Assembly: GCF_002307475.1 (NCBI RefSeq)
Contig: NZ_NTMH01000011.1
Location: 310,001-374,000, forward strand
Direction: 5' to 3'
Length of the DNA: 64,000 bases
Source of the DNA: Pantoea allii
GTDB lineage: Bacteria; Pseudomonadota; Gammaproteobacteria; Enterobacterales; Enterobacteriaceae
The notes under the pieces were generated by a model that saw only the letters and a list, made by a program, of their open reading frames with translations, was not told the DNA's origin and searched no databases. Position numbers and translations under genes: made by a program. Position 1 is the first letter of the stretch; each line of letters opens with the position of its first letter. Shown one piece after another: positions 19,200 through 28,790 of the stretch.

Positions 19200-20999
19200 T
19201 TAGCGGTCCACGTCTGACATAACAAAGTCGATACTACCGAGGTACACGATTAAATCGGATACCAGGCTGCCACGGATTACCGAAGGAATCTGTTGCAGAT
19301 GCGGGAAGCTCGGCGTACGCACACGTGTGCGATAGCTCATCGTGCTGCCATCGCTGGTCAGGTAGTAACTGTTAATCCCTTTGGTCGCCTCAATCATCTG
19401 GAAGGATTCATTGGCCGGCATAACCGGGCCCCATGACACCTGCAGGAAGTGAGTGATCAGGGTTTCAATGTGCTGCAGCGTGCGCTCTTTTGGCGGCGGC
19501 GTGGTCAGCGGATGATCCGCTTTAAACGGCCCTGCCGGCATGTTGTTCAGGCACTGCTCAAGAATACGCAGCGACTGCCACATCTCTTCCATTTTCAGCT
19601 GCACGCGCGTGTAGGCATCACTGATGCCGGCACCCACGGGCACGTCGAAGTCGAAGTTTTCATAGCCTGAATATGGCCGCCATTTACGCACGTCAAAATC
19701 AAGACCGGTCGCGCGCAGAGCCGCACCTGTGGTGCCCCATGCCAGCGCTTCTTCCATATTGTAGGCCGCCACACCTTGTGAACGACCCATCAGTACCGTG
19801 TTGCGCAGCGCCGCTTTGTCATACTCTTTCAGGCGCTTCGGCATCCAGTCCAGGAAGTCACGCAGCAGGCGTTCCCAGCCATTCGGCAGGTCGTGTGCCA
19901 CACCGCCAATACGGAACCAGGCCGGGTGCATACGGAAACCGGTAATCGCCTCAACCACGTCATAGATTTTCTGGCGGTCGGTAAAGGCAAAGAACACCGG
20001 TGTCATGGCACCGACGTCCTGAATAAAGGTGGAGATGTACAGCAGGTGACTGTTAATGCGGAACAGCTCGGAGAGCATAACGCGAATCACATTAACGCGG
20101 TCAGGGACAACGATACCGGCCAGTTTTTCTACCGCCAGTACGTAAGGCATTTCGTTGACGCAGCCACCGAGGTACTCGATACGGTCGGTGTAAGGAATGT
20201 AGCTGTGCCAGGACTGACGCTCGCCCATCTTCTCCGCACCACGGTGGTGATAACCAATGTCCGGGACGCAGTCGACGATCTCTTCACCATCCAGCTGCAA
20301 AATGATGCGGAAAGCACCGTGCGCGGAGGGGTGGTTTGGACCGAGGTTGAGGAACATAAAGTCTTCATTGGCGGTGCTGCGTTTCATGCCCCAGTCTTCA
20401 GGCTTGAACGTCAACGCTTCCATTTCCAGATCTTCTTTCTGCTTCGTCAGCGTAAAAGGATCGAACTCGGTCGCGCGCGCGGGATAATCCTTACGCAGCG
20501 GATGCCCTTCCCAGGTCTGCGGCATCATAATGCGCGTCAGATGCGGGTGACCATCAAAGGTGATGCCAAACATCTCCCAGGTTTCGCGCTCGTACCAGTT
20601 GGCATTGGCGAAAATAGTGGTGATGGTCGGCACATGCATATCGTTTTCAGATAAAGCCACCTTGAGCATGATGTCGCGATTGCGTTCAATCGACAGCAGG
20701 TGGTAGAAAACGGAAAAATCCGCGTCAGGTAAACCTGCGCGGTGGGTACGTAAACGTTCGTCCATGCCGTGCAGGTCATAGAGCATGACGTACGGCTTAG
20801 GTAATTTACGCAGGAATGTAATGATTTCCAGCAGCTGTTCACGCTTTATCCACACCACCGGAATACCGGTGCGGGTGGCCTGAACGGTAAAGGCATCCGG
20901 CCCAAAACGATTACGCAGCTCGCCAATCACCGGATCATCCAGGTGATCGCGGGTTTGCCATAGTGGCTGAGCGAGATCTTGCGTGGTCAAATCTGTCAT
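19200..20999 (-). CDS. nuoC: NADH-quinone oxidoreductase fused subunit C/D
   Basis: A 599-residue fusion of NuoC (about residues 1-190) and NuoD (about 210-599), the enterobacterial arrangement. The NuoC part has the conserved EREVWD-like helix ([13 protein letters not shown]) and the HPDLRRI-like stretch. The NuoD part is the 49-kDa homologue with [14 protein letters not shown] and [17 protein letters not shown] lining the quinone site, and the end VMSDVDR. It bridges the N2 cluster region and the membrane arm. A 117-base gap separates it from nuoB. Confidence 0.97.
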   Translation of the reverse strand: MTDLTTQDLAQPLWQTRDHLDDPVIGELRNRFGPDAFTVQATRTGIPVVWIKREQLLEIITFLRKLPKPYVMLYDLHGMDERLRTHRAGLPDADFSVFYHLLSIERNRDIMLKVALSENDMHVPTITTIFANANWYERETWEMFGITFDGHPHLTRIMMPQTWEGHPLRKDYPARATEFDPFTLTKQKEDLEMEALTFKPEDWGMKRSTANEDFMFLNLGPNHPSAHGAFRIILQLDGEEIVDCVPDIGYHHRGAEKMGERQSWHSYIPYTDRIEYLGGCVNEMPYVLAVEKLAGIVVPDRVNVIRVMLSELFRINSHLLYISTFIQDVGAMTPVFFAFTDRQKIYDVVEAITGFRMHPAWFRIGGVAHDLPNGWERLLRDFLDWMPKRLKEYDKAALRNTVLMGRSQGVAAYNMEEALAWGTTGAALRATGLDFDVRKWRPYSGYENFDFDVPVGAGISDAYTRVQLKMEEMWQSLRILEQCLNNMPAGPFKADHPLTTPPPKERTLQHIETLITHFLQVSWGPVMPANESFQMIEATKGINSYYLTSDGSTMSYRTRVRTPSFPHLQQIPSVIRGSLVSDLIVYLGSIDFVMSDVDR

Positions 21000-21116
21000 A
21001 CGTTACTCACCATTCCGGCCTGATAACAGGCGCTCAAATGAAGGCGTCAGGATGGTGCCATGCATTAATTTGTGATGTTGTCTGCTGCAGGCACGAATTC
21101 CATCCATACGGTTAAC

Positions 21117-21794
21117 TTAAACTTCGTCTGGTGTACGCAGGTTGGTTACTGCAATACGTTCGCCACGCTTACGTTCACGCTCAGGCTGCATATTGGCACG
21201 ATAAACGCCCTGATCACCGACCACCCACGACAGGGGACGACGCTCTTTGCCAATCGACTCCTGCAGCAGCAGTAGCGCCTGCATATAGGCTTCAGGACGC
21301 GGCGGGCAGCCTGGGATATAAACGTCAACCGGCAGGAACTTATCCACGCCCTGCACGACAGAATAGATATCGTACATGCCGCCTGAGTTGGCACAGGCAC
21401 CCATGGAAATGACCCATTTCGGCTCCAGCATTTGATCGTACAAACGCTGAATCACCGGGGCCATTTTGGTAAATGGCGTACCGGCGATCACCATAAAGTC
21501 AGCCTGACGTGGAGAAGCACGCATAACCTCAGCACCAAAGCGCGCCACATCGTGCACGGCGGTGAAAGAGGTCGTCATCTCAACGTAGCAGCAGGAAAGA
21601 CCAAAGTTGTACGGCCACAGGGAATTTTTACGTCCCCAGTTCACCATGTCGTGCAGGGCATGTTCGAGCTTGCCCATGTAAACGCTGCGATGAACGTGCT
21701 GCTCCAGCGGATCGCTGACGATTTCCTGCTTTTGCAGAGGGTAACGGTCGTTCTCACCACCGTTTGGGTCTATGCGGGTGAGCGTATAGTCCAT
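21117..21794 (-). CDS. nuoB: NADH-quinone oxidoreductase subunit B, cluster N2
   Basis: A 225-residue subunit that holds the terminal 4Fe-4S cluster N2, which reduces quinone. Ligands are in the tandem cysteine motif LSCCYVEM, in GACANSGG and in [10 protein letters not shown]. Slightly longer than E. coli NuoB (220). It lies 15 bases downstream of nuoA. Confidence 0.97.
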   Translation of the reverse strand: MDYTLTRIDPNGGENDRYPLQKQEIVSDPLEQHVHRSVYMGKLEHALHDMVNWGRKNSLWPYNFGLSCCYVEMTTSFTAVHDVARFGAEVMRASPRQADFMVIAGTPFTKMAPVIQRLYDQMLEPKWVISMGACANSGGMYDIYSVVQGVDKFLPVDVYIPGCPPRPEAYMQALLLLQESIGKERRPLSWVVGDQGVYRANMQPERERKRGERIAVTNLRTPDEV

Positions 21795-21809
21795 CTTATT
21801 GCCTCTCTT

Positions 21810-22247
21810 TTACTGCTTGTGAGGATTGGTGTGACTTACCGTGGGAGTTTTAACCACGATTCGGCGGCGTGCAGGCGTCCAGTCCAACGCGCCAATGCGC
21901 ACCAGATAAACCAAGCCCGCCAGGAGCACCAAAATGAAAATTGCGGCTTCCGCAAAGCCGATCCATCCACTTTCGCGGATTGAAGTCGCCCATGCGTATA
22001 AAAAGAGAGCTTCTACGTCGAAGATAACGAAGAACATCGCCACCAGGTAGAATTTTGCTGACAAGCGGAGGTGAGTATCACCGACAGATTCAATGCCGGA
22101 CTCAAAAGGTGTGTCTTTGTAACGGGCACGCGCTCTGCCGCCAAGCAGCCATCCTCCGGTTAACATAAACGCACAGAGGCCAAATGCAATGACGATAAAA
22201 ACGACGAATGCCCAATGCTGAGCGATGATTTCGGTGGTAGTTGACAT
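21810..22247 (-). CDS. nuoA: NADH-quinone oxidoreductase subunit A
   Basis: A 145-residue subunit with three membrane helices and the conserved acidic pair in [15 protein letters not shown] (Asp77 and Glu79 here), part of the link between quinone chemistry and proton movement. It is the first gene of the operon, preceded by a long promoter region that runs back to the lrhA terminator. Confidence 0.97.
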   Translation of the reverse strand: MSTTTEIIAQHWAFVVFIVIAFGLCAFMLTGGWLLGGRARARYKDTPFESGIESVGDTHLRLSAKFYLVAMFFVIFDVEALFLYAWATSIRESGWIGFAEAAIFILVLLAGLVYLVRIGALDWTPARRRIVVKTPTVSHTNPHKQ

Positions 22248-22795
22248 ACTCTTTGCTTACTCATCAAAAGTGGCGCTGGCATCCTGCTCGGGTTCTGGCA
22301 GCAAACTCACCACATCGATTCAAAGGGAAGGATAAAAACCTTACAAATTTTGCTGTTACTCTGGAATAAGCAGCAATTTTATGGGGTTTTTTACTCCTTT
22401 CTATAACCTTTTGTCAACTTAGACAAAAGTATCCAAACTTTATTTTACACCTGCATCATATTATTAACATATGATGCGCGTGTTTCCAGCTAAATCGCTT
22501 CAGTCTGTAAGGGTAATTTTAGTGTAGCGGGTATTTGCGCGCATGGATCGTGCATTTAACCCCCATATTTTGACAGGATTTTCAGGCTTTTCCTTCCCTT
22601 TGGAATGGCTATTTTGTTGATCCAGAACACAGAATTATCTTTTTTGTGTTAAATTTCAGCAGTTATCAGACTGATTCGAATCAACTATTTCACATTTTAC
22701 AGGCGTCCTTCTCTCACGTCCGCTCGATTGCGGGTGGCTGACAGCAAGTAAAGACAACCCCTCGAAAATCGGTTTTATTGCGCAAGAAAAAGCCT
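22248..22795. promoter_or_regulatory. nuo operon promoter region with two perfect palindromes
   Basis: This 548-base stretch has no gene. Two perfect palindromes stand out: CTTTTGTC-N6-GACAAAAG at 22408-22429 and GCATCATAT-N7-ATATGATGC at 22453-22477. They are 23 bases apart, 160-230 bases before the nuoA start. The nuo promoter of E. coli is regulated by NarL, ArcA, FNR, Fis and IHF; neither palindrome fits their consensus obviously. Promoter boxes could not be fixed by eye. Confidence 0.6.
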
Positions 22796-22832
22796 AAAAA
22801 AAAGCCCCCTGTCCTTTTTACAGGACAAGAGG
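22796..22832 (-). terminator. Rho-independent terminator of lrhA
   Basis: On the minus strand GCCTCTTGTCCT pairs with AGGACAGGGGGC (two G-U pairs) around a short A-rich loop, followed by eight Ts. It lies about 60 bases beyond the lrhA stop. Confidence 0.9.
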
Positions 22833-22892
22833 CGTATTTACAGAGGTTATCGTGCTGCTAAATTGCGCATTTTTTGCAAAAGAATGCGGTAT

Positions 22893-23816
22893 TTACTCTT
22901 CATCATCCAGCAACAATGTGCCATCGGCATTGGCCACCATGTTGTAAGGATCGTGCGTAGACTGCATAGCATTAAAGATCGCCAGCGCCAGCTCGTTATC
23001 ACTGTCAGCATTGCGACACAGCAGGTATTGCGTATCAGGTAATACCGGTAAGCCTTCAGCTGCACCCATGACACGCAATTCCGGGCTCATCATTTCTACC
23101 GGACGCGCCGTTACACCTAATCCTGCTTTCACCGCAGCGCGCACGGCCGCCAGGGTTGATGCAACGTAGGAGATACGCCACGGAATACCGGCTTCATTAA
23201 GATGGTCAATCGCCATATCGCGGTACGGGCTTGGCTCATCGAGTAATACCAACGGAATCGCTTCCCCACGCTGGAACACGTAATCCGCCGCGCAGTACCA
23301 CAAGGTCGGCGACGTGCGCAGGACCTGGTGAGTAAAGTTACCCGGGCTGGAGGTCGTGACAACTAAATCGACTTCGCCCTGGTTCAGCATTTCCATCATA
23401 AAGGGATTGCGTTTCACGCGAACATCAATCGCCAGTTTTGGATAGACAGAGGTCACGCGGTTTAACAGGAACGGCAGAATGGTGTCGGACGTATCGTCAG
23501 AAGCGCCAATCGTCAGTACGCCCTGGATGTTGCTGTACATCAGGGAAGTACAGGCTTCATCGTTAAAACGCAGGATTTTCCTGGCATAGCCCAGAAGCTG
23601 AATACCGTGTTCTGTTAACAACTTGTTGCGGCCATGTCTGGCAAACAACTCTTTACCAACCAGTTGTTCCAGACGTTGCATCTGCTGACTTACTGCCGAT
23701 TGCGTTCTGCACACCGCAGCAGCAGCGGCTGCAAAGGTGTTCAAATCAGCAACAGCAACAAAAGTTCGGAGCAGATCGAGATCGAGATTAAGTATCGGAC
23801 GATTTGCATTAGTCAT
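22893..23816 (-). CDS. lrhA: LysR family regulator LrhA/HexA
   Basis: A 307-residue LysR regulator, near identical to E. coli LrhA across the N-terminal winged helix (residues about 10-70: [20 protein letters not shown] and [19 protein letters not shown]). The C-terminal effector domain is more divergent. LrhA represses flagellar, type 1 fimbrial and rpoS-related functions in E. coli; the Erwinia/Pectobacterium homologue HexA represses exoenzymes and motility, and Pantoea versions control exopolysaccharide. It is separated from alaA by almost one kilobase, consistent with the long untranslated leader known for lrhA. A hairpin, GCTTATC-N5-GATAAGC at 23872-23890, lies in that leader. Confidence 0.95.
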   Translation of the reverse strand: MTNANRPILNLDLDLLRTFVAVADLNTFAAAAAAVCRTQSAVSQQMQRLEQLVGKELFARHGRNKLLTEHGIQLLGYARKILRFNDEACTSLMYSNIQGVLTIGASDDTSDTILPFLLNRVTSVYPKLAIDVRVKRNPFMMEMLNQGEVDLVVTTSSPGNFTHQVLRTSPTLWYCAADYVFQRGEAIPLVLLDEPSPYRDMAIDHLNEAGIPWRISYVASTLAAVRAAVKAGLGVTARPVEMMSPELRVMGAAEGLPVLPDTQYLLCRNADSDNELALAIFNAMQSTHDPYNMVANADGTLLLDDEE

Positions 23817-24777
23817 GTTTTTTTCTTCACTTATTAGATTTTTAAGAACTACTATCCTGGTGTTATTACATGCTTATCAAAGCGATAAGCGGTAATGATG
23901 CTTCATGGCGTCCCGGCAAAGGGCCGACATAAAATTTACTTACGGAGGAAGACGGAACTTCCCTGCAAAACAAGGAAACCGGCTCCTGAAGACAGAGACA
24001 ACTTCTGTGCCGAGGGCACGGGATGCAAAAATGCGGGAAGCTGTGTAGTTGTCTTTTTTCTACCCCCAAAATGCGGTTAAGCAGGGGTAAACAGGTCTGG
24101 AATACGCTAACGGTGTGTAGCGTTTAATCTCATCAAATAGTAAATTATACTTAATCATTTTTGACCGCAAAATGGAAATGTTTTTATGAAAAGCATTGCA
24201 TATTTTGATCAAATCGCATCTTACATTCATCCTTGTCCCTCCTGAGCGGACGTAACCTGCCGGAAAACAGTAAATACGACTTTTCATTGTCGAAACATGC
24301 ATTGAAGATGCTCTGCATTATTTCTGTCGGCCTTAATAATCGTTAAAAAAACCTTAGATATAAATGCGTTAACATCAAGAGCAACCGTTGTTTTTCAGGT
24401 TACTCTGATTAACTGCGGTCAAAGCCGCGCAAATTTTATGCATTAATAAAGCATAATTAAACTATTTCGCTCATGACGCATTGCGCATACTCAGATTGTG
24501 TCACGGCCTTCAGGTTCATTATCGGCATAATAAAAGCAGACATTACCCAGCGCTCAATTTTTACTCACAGAACAATAAACCAGGAAAGCCTTATAAACCA
24601 AACGTTTCAACCGGACTGCATGATAACCAATATGCATTACGTCGTCTGCCCGAAGACAAAGATGCTGAACACGCCAAAACCGTTTCTTGCCCTTCTTTTG
24701 TAGGCCTGAGGAGAGTACATTGTGCAGGTTTGTTTTCAGCGGCAGGCAAAAGGATTCTGCACATTAAGGCGGCCACA
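23817..24777. promoter_or_regulatory. lrhA-alaA divergent intergenic region (961 bp)
   Basis: No convincing gene is present in this AT-rich stretch. The lrhA side should be a long 5' leader; in E. coli that leader is about 370 nt and is a target of small RNAs such as RprA. Visible elements are the hairpin GCTTATC/GATAAGC at 23872-23890 and a palindrome TTATGC-N9-GCATAA at 24436-24456 on the alaA side. Open frames around 24060-24302 and 24473-24703 look spurious. Confidence 0.6.
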
Positions 24778-25995
24778 ATGACTTTTCAAATTGATAAATC
24801 CGGCAAACTGGACAATGTCTGTTACGACATTCGTGGGCCGGTTTTAAAAGAGGCTAAACGCCTTGAAGAAGAAGGTAATAAAGTTCTTAAGTTGAACATC
24901 GGCAATCCGGCACCTTTTGGTTTCGAAGCGCCGGATGAGATTCTGGTTGATGTCATCCGCAACCTCCCCAGTGCGCAGGGGTACTGTGATTCCAAAGGGC
25001 TGTATTCTGCCCGCAAAGCCATTATGCAGCACTACCAGGCGCGCGATATGCGCGACGTTACGGTCGAAGACATTTACATCGGTAATGGTGTGTCTGAACT
25101 GATCGTCCAGGCTATGCAGGCGTTACTGAACAGCGGTGATGAAATGCTGGTGCCTGCGCCCGACTATCCGTTGTGGACCGCCGCCGTGTCCCTGTCGAGC
25201 GGCAAGGCCGTGCACTATCTGTGTGATGAATCCGCAGGCTGGTTCCCGGATCTTGATGATATCCGCAGTAAAATCACGCCGCGCACCCGTGGCATTGTGA
25301 TTATCAACCCCAATAACCCCACCGGTGCGGTTTACAGCAAAGAGCTGTTAATGGAAGTGGTTGAGATTGCCCGTCAGCATAACCTGATTATTTTTGCTGA
25401 CGAAATCTACGACAAAATTCTGTATGACGCGGCACAGCACCATTCTATCGCTGCGCTGGCACCGGATTTACTGACAGTAACCTTTAATGGTCTATCTAAA
25501 ACTTACCGCGTCGCGGGTTTCCGCCAGGGCTGGATGGTGCTGAACGGACCTAAAAAGCATGCGAAAGGCTATATCGAAGGCCTGGAAATGCTGGCATCCA
25601 TGCGCCTGTGTGCCAATGTACCGGCGCAGCACGCGATTCAGACTGCGCTGGGTGGCTACCAAAGCATTAGCGAATTCATTGTGCCCGGTGGACGGCTCTA
25701 CGAGCAGCGCCAACGTGCCTGGGAACTGATCAACGAGATTCCCGGCGTCAGTTGTGTGAAGCCGCAGGGCGCGCTCTACATGTTCCCGCGTATTGATGCT
25801 AAAAAATTCAATATTCACGACGATCAGAAAATGGTGCTGGATTTCCTGTTGCAGGAGAAGGTCCTGCTGGTACAGGGCACGGCGTTTAACTGGCCGTGGC
25901 CCGATCACCTGCGAATCGTCACGCTGCCACGCGTTGACGATCTGGAGATGGCGATCAATAAGTTTGGCCGTTTCCTGCAGGGCTACCGTCAGTAG
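24778..25995 (+). CDS. alaA: Alanine transaminase AlaA
   Basis: A 405-residue class I/II PLP aminotransferase, the same length as E. coli AlaA (YfbQ), making alanine from pyruvate with glutamate as donor. The PLP lysine is in FNGLSKTYRVAGFRQGW (about residue 240) and the aspartate in IFADEIYDKILYD. The start at ATG 24778 is chosen because MTFQIDKSGKLDNVCYDIRG aligns with the E. coli start; AAGG lies about nine bases upstream. The frame stays open almost 300 bases further upstream, but that part has no family match. A hairpin follows at 26025-26045. Confidence 0.95.
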   Translation: MTFQIDKSGKLDNVCYDIRGPVLKEAKRLEEEGNKVLKLNIGNPAPFGFEAPDEILVDVIRNLPSAQGYCDSKGLYSARKAIMQHYQARDMRDVTVEDIYIGNGVSELIVQAMQALLNSGDEMLVPAPDYPLWTAAVSLSSGKAVHYLCDESAGWFPDLDDIRSKITPRTRGIVIINPNNPTGAVYSKELLMEVVEIARQHNLIIFADEIYDKILYDAAQHHSIAALAPDLLTVTFNGLSKTYRVAGFRQGWMVLNGPKKHAKGYIEGLEMLASMRLCANVPAQHAIQTALGGYQSISEFIVPGGRLYEQRQRAWELINEIPGVSCVKPQGALYMFPRIDAKKFNIHDDQKMVLDFLLQEKVLLVQGTAFNWPWPDHLRIVTLPRVDDLEMAINKFGRFLQGYRQ

Positions 25996-26024
25996 TCCTG
26001 TTGCGCCTATACTGATGTGATGTC

Positions 26025-26045
26025 GGGGAGAGCTCGCCTCTCCCC
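26025..26045 (+). terminator. Hairpin between alaA and yfbR
   Basis: GGGGAGAG and CTCTCCCC form a perfect eight-base-pair stem around CTCGC, with TGTTG rather than a T run after it. It may attenuate alaA transcription or simply separate the two messages; its last base is 20 bases before the yfbR start. Confidence 0.45.
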
Positions 26046-26065
26046 TGTTGCAAACAGGAACCACC

Positions 26066-26665
26066 ATGACTCAAAGCCATTTCTTCGCCCACCTTTCCCG
26101 TCTCAAACTGATCAACCGCTGGCCGCTGATGCGTAACGTACGCACCGAAAACGTCTCGGAACACAGTTTGCAGGTGGCGATGGTTGCCCATGCCCTGGCC
26201 GCCATTAAGAACAAGAAGTTCAATGGCAATCTCAATGCCGAGCGCATCGCTATGATGGCGCTGTATCACGATGCCAGTGAAGTGCTGACCGGCGATTTAC
26301 CGACACCGGTGAAGTACTACAACGCGCAGATAGCCCACGAATACAAAAAGATTGAAAAGATTGCGCAGCAGAAGTTGATTGAGATGCTGCCGGAAGAACT
26401 GCAGGATATTTACCGCCCGCTGATTGATGAGCACCTGCACAGTGAAGAAGAGAAAGCCGTGGTGAAGCAGGCCGATGCACTTTGCGCATACGTAAAATGC
26501 CTTGAAGAGCTGTCGGCCGGCAACAATGAATTTTTATTAGCAAAGGCGCGGCTGGAAAAAACCCTGAGCCAACGTCGCTCACCCGAAATGAGCTATTTCG
26601 TCGAGGTGTTTATTCCCAGCTTTAGCCTGTCTCTGGATGAAATTTCGCAGGATTCGCCGCTCTGA
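26066..26665 (+). CDS. yfbR: 5'-deoxynucleotidase YfbR
   Basis: A 199-residue HD-domain phosphohydrolase, the same length as E. coli YfbR, which hydrolyses deoxyribonucleoside 5'-monophosphates using a divalent metal. Metal ligands His33 (SEHSLQ), His68 and Asp69 (YHDASE) and Asp137 (QADAL) are at E. coli positions. The start at 26066 has AGGAA six bases upstream; an ATG at 26048 lacks one. It converges on yfbT, with a GGCGGC/GCCGCC hairpin at 26670-26686 between the stops. yfbS, which follows in E. coli, is not here. Confidence 0.95.
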   Translation: MTQSHFFAHLSRLKLINRWPLMRNVRTENVSEHSLQVAMVAHALAAIKNKKFNGNLNAERIAMMALYHDASEVLTGDLPTPVKYYNAQIAHEYKKIEKIAQQKLIEMLPEELQDIYRPLIDEHLHSEEEKAVVKQADALCAYVKCLEELSAGNNEFLLAKARLEKTLSQRRSPEMSYFVEVFIPSFSLSLDEISQDSPL

Positions 26666-26669
26666 TACG

Positions 26670-26686
26670 GGCGGCTTCACGCCGCC
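26670..26686. terminator. Hairpin between convergent yfbR and yfbT
   Basis: GGCGGC at 26670-26675 and GCCGCC at 26681-26686 flank TTCAC. The stem is GC-rich but only a weak T-rich stretch follows on the plus strand, so efficiency is uncertain. Confidence 0.45.
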
Positions 26687-26695
26687 ACGTTCTGC

Positions 26696-27355
26696 TTAGT
26701 CTTTACTGTGAAAAGCAAACTTGCCCGTCGTCTGTTGGGTGACCACCAGCGATGTCAGTGAGGTCAGGCGCAGCGCCACCTCATCGATGCGTGGTGTATC
26801 ATCTGGCGCATTGGCGGCAATGACAGCACAGCCTGCCGCCAATCCTGACATCACACCAGCAGGCGCGTCTTCGACCACGACACAGTCGGCCGGAGAGAGT
26901 TTCAGCATTTTTGCCCCAAGTAAGTAAGGATCGGGTTCCGGTTTGCCCTTTGCCACCTGCTCAGCCGTAATAAACACGGCAGGCTGCGGTAATCCTGCTG
27001 CTTTATGGCGCGCATGTGCCACCGGCACGGAACCTGAGGTGACAATCGCCCAGGGGATCTGCAACGCATCCAGTTGCGTGAGCAGCGCTTTTGCGCCTGG
27101 CAGCGCCTGCACGCCGTCGGTGTCTTCTGCTTCTGTTTTTTCCAGCGCCAGAAACTCAGCCTGTATCGCTTCTTCTGACTGGCCCGACATGAAGTGGCGC
27201 AGTGAAGTAATAGCCTGCTTACCGTGAATGAAGTCCAGAATTTCATCAGCCGCAATGCCATGACGTGCACCCCAGTTGCTCCAGGCGCGTTCTACCGCCG
27301 GTAGTGAATCAACTAAGGTGCCGTCTAAATCAAATAAAAAACCACTGTACTCCAC
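26696..27355 (-). CDS. yfbT: HAD-family sugar phosphatase YfbT
   Basis: A 219-residue haloacid dehalogenase phosphatase with the catalytic pair Asp9 and Asp11 in FDLDGTLVDS, the serine/threonine motif VTSGSVPVA, the lysine in KGKPEPDPY and the acidic motif VVVEDAPAG. The alpha-helical cap inserted after motif I marks the beta-phosphoglucomutase-like subgroup; E. coli YfbT dephosphorylates sugar phosphates. The start codon is GTG at 27353-27355, with GAGGAG seven bases upstream. yfbU ends 13 bases before this start, so the genes are probably cotranscribed. Confidence 0.92.
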   Translation of the reverse strand: MEYSGFLFDLDGTLVDSLPAVERAWSNWGARHGIAADEILDFIHGKQAITSLRHFMSGQSEEAIQAEFLALEKTEAEDTDGVQALPGAKALLTQLDALQIPWAIVTSGSVPVAHARHKAAGLPQPAVFITAEQVAKGKPEPDPYLLGAKMLKLSPADCVVVEDAPAGVMSGLAAGCAVIAANAPDDTPRIDEVALRLTSLTSLVVTQQTTGKFAFHSKD

Positions 27356-27368
27356 GCGTCACTCCTCA

Positions 27369-27863
27369 TCAGGCGTTAATGATTTGCGCAATCTCGTTTA
27401 CGCTTAAATGGTATTGGCGGGGACAAGTCTGCCACAAAGCCAGCATCCGTTGATACTTTTCCCACATCGGCGTTTGCGCATTAAAGCCGTGCGTACCGGC
27501 ATCAAAATGGGTATAGCGCCCTTCGGTATTCACCATAAAACGCACGTAGCCCAGATAACGCGATTCCGTGGCGGCATCAAAGCCCAGAAACGCCAGACGT
27601 CGTGGATCGATGTCGCCTTCGGCTTTAAGATTTGACCAGGAAACCTGCAGCGCATGGTGCATCTCCATAATGTCGATGAGCGTGCGGCAGGTTTCTTCGG
27701 GTAGTTTGCCAAATTCTTTATCCAGTTCACGCATCTGCAGGCCATAACCACGCTCAATGATGGTCTGATAGCGACGAAAACGTTCGGCGTTCTCCGGCTC
27801 CAGCATCGCCATGATTTTGTACTGGTTTGTCAGGATCAAACGTTGTGCATGGGTCATTTCCAT
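27369..27863 (-). CDS. yfbU: UPF0304 protein YfbU
   Basis: A 164-residue protein matching E. coli YfbU over its whole length ([54 protein letters not shown]). It is all-helical and of unresolved function; overexpression has been linked to cell death in E. coli. The start is taken at the second of two tandem ATGs (27861-27863), which is better spaced from GAGGAAGAG and gives the E. coli length. Confidence 0.93.
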   Translation of the reverse strand: MEMTHAQRLILTNQYKIMAMLEPENAERFRRYQTIIERGYGLQMRELDKEFGKLPEETCRTLIDIMEMHHALQVSWSNLKAEGDIDPRRLAFLGFDAATESRYLGYVRFMVNTEGRYTHFDAGTHGFNAQTPMWEKYQRMLALWQTCPRQYHLSVNEIAQIINA

Positions 27864-28007
27864 CATCTCTTCCTCAAGCCCGCTGGCCGTTCAGGTTTTA
27901 TACGATGGAAGGATAATTACACAGGGGAAACGATGTGGGCGTTGCCACATCGCTTTTCATTGATTTAAGCGCGGGTTTGGGTGCAATAATTTGCCGCACG
28001 GCGCAGA

Positions 28008-28457
28008 TTAAAGATCGTCCAGAAATGTCCGGTCCAGTTGCTTAAAGGCACGCTTAAGCAGATCGGCCAGCGCCTGGTATGTGGGTTTCCCCTCAACCGG
28101 GGCAATCGCCTGCCCTGCGGCTTCCAGTTTCGTGCGCACCTCGTGAAACCAGCGCAGCAGCGTGGGCGGCAATGGCGTGACCGAACGCTTACCTAACCAC
28201 CATAAACCCTGCATAGGCAAACTGCAGGCGAACAGGGCCGTCGCGACCGCTGGGCCAAGTTGGCCACCCATCGCGATTTGCCACGTTAACGTAAAGACCG
28301 CCAGCGGCGGCATAAAGCGAATTGAAAACCGTGTCGCCGAAGAGACACGATTTTCAGGAAAGACTGGCGCCAGGCGTTTATCGTTGGGCCAGGTCTTCAT
28401 ATAATGCTGTCCGCGTTGAAACATCCGGAACCAGCCGGTGTGGGATTCATTCGCCAT
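28008..28457 (-). CDS. yfbV: UPF0208 membrane protein YfbV
   Basis: A 149-residue protein close to E. coli YfbV (151). Two hydrophobic segments, around [17 protein letters not shown] and [20 protein letters not shown], indicate an inner-membrane protein. E. coli YfbV is known from a mutant with altered insulation of the Ter and Left chromosome macrodomains. The start at 28457 ([10 protein letters not shown]) has GAGG about six bases upstream. Divergent from ackA across 333 bases, as in E. coli. Confidence 0.93.
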   Translation of the reverse strand: MANESHTGWFRMFQRGQHYMKTWPNDKRLAPVFPENRVSSATRFSIRFMPPLAVFTLTWQIAMGGQLGPAVATALFACSLPMQGLWWLGKRSVTPLPPTLLRWFHEVRTKLEAAGQAIAPVEGKPTYQALADLLKRAFKQLDRTFLDDL

Positions 28458-28790
28458 GGCTCGCCTCAACTAATGCTGTATTTTTTGAAAAATAATTATA
28501 ACGACACAACTTTACGTAACATCCTTCAAATGTTTTTGTCTTTAAAGGTGACTCCGGCTATTCTGTCGCCGATTTAACAACGTCCCTGCCGCAACTTTCC
28601 TTGTAACAGAGACGACAAGGCCCGTTTTAAGCGAATTTTCAAATTTATGCGTAAAAACTCAAATTTTTTTGCGTAAAACGCACTATTTTGACCTGGGTAT
28701 GACTTCTGTCATTAATCTGGCTGCTTCAATGGGCTACGCTGTAAGTCTGATTGCGTTATTTTTAGCCACTTTTAACAAATAGGTACTTCC
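28458..28790. promoter_or_regulatory. yfbV-ackA divergent promoter region (333 bp)
   Basis: No gene. A direct repeat GCGTAAAA occurs at 28649-28656 and 28671-28678, exactly 22 bases apart, so on one face of the helix. A small palindrome ATGAC-N4-GTCAT follows near 28699-28712. Elsewhere the region is AT-rich and should hold the ackA and yfbV promoters; the E. coli ackA promoter responds to ArcA and FNR, but I cannot assign those sites by eye. Confidence 0.5.

Noticed and set aside
19893..20654. Plus-strand open frame of 253 codons
   Set aside because: Antisense to the NuoD and NuoC parts of nuoCD, with no domain pattern or ribosome-binding site.
24060..24302. Minus-strand frame of 80 codons in the lrhA leader
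   Set aside because: No ribosome-binding site or recognisable composition; probably chance in the long untranslated region.
24473..24703. Plus-strand frame of 76 codons and the upstream extension of alaA
   Set aside because: The alaA start is fixed by homology at 24778. The upstream frames show no family match or good initiation site, although a leader peptide cannot be fully excluded.
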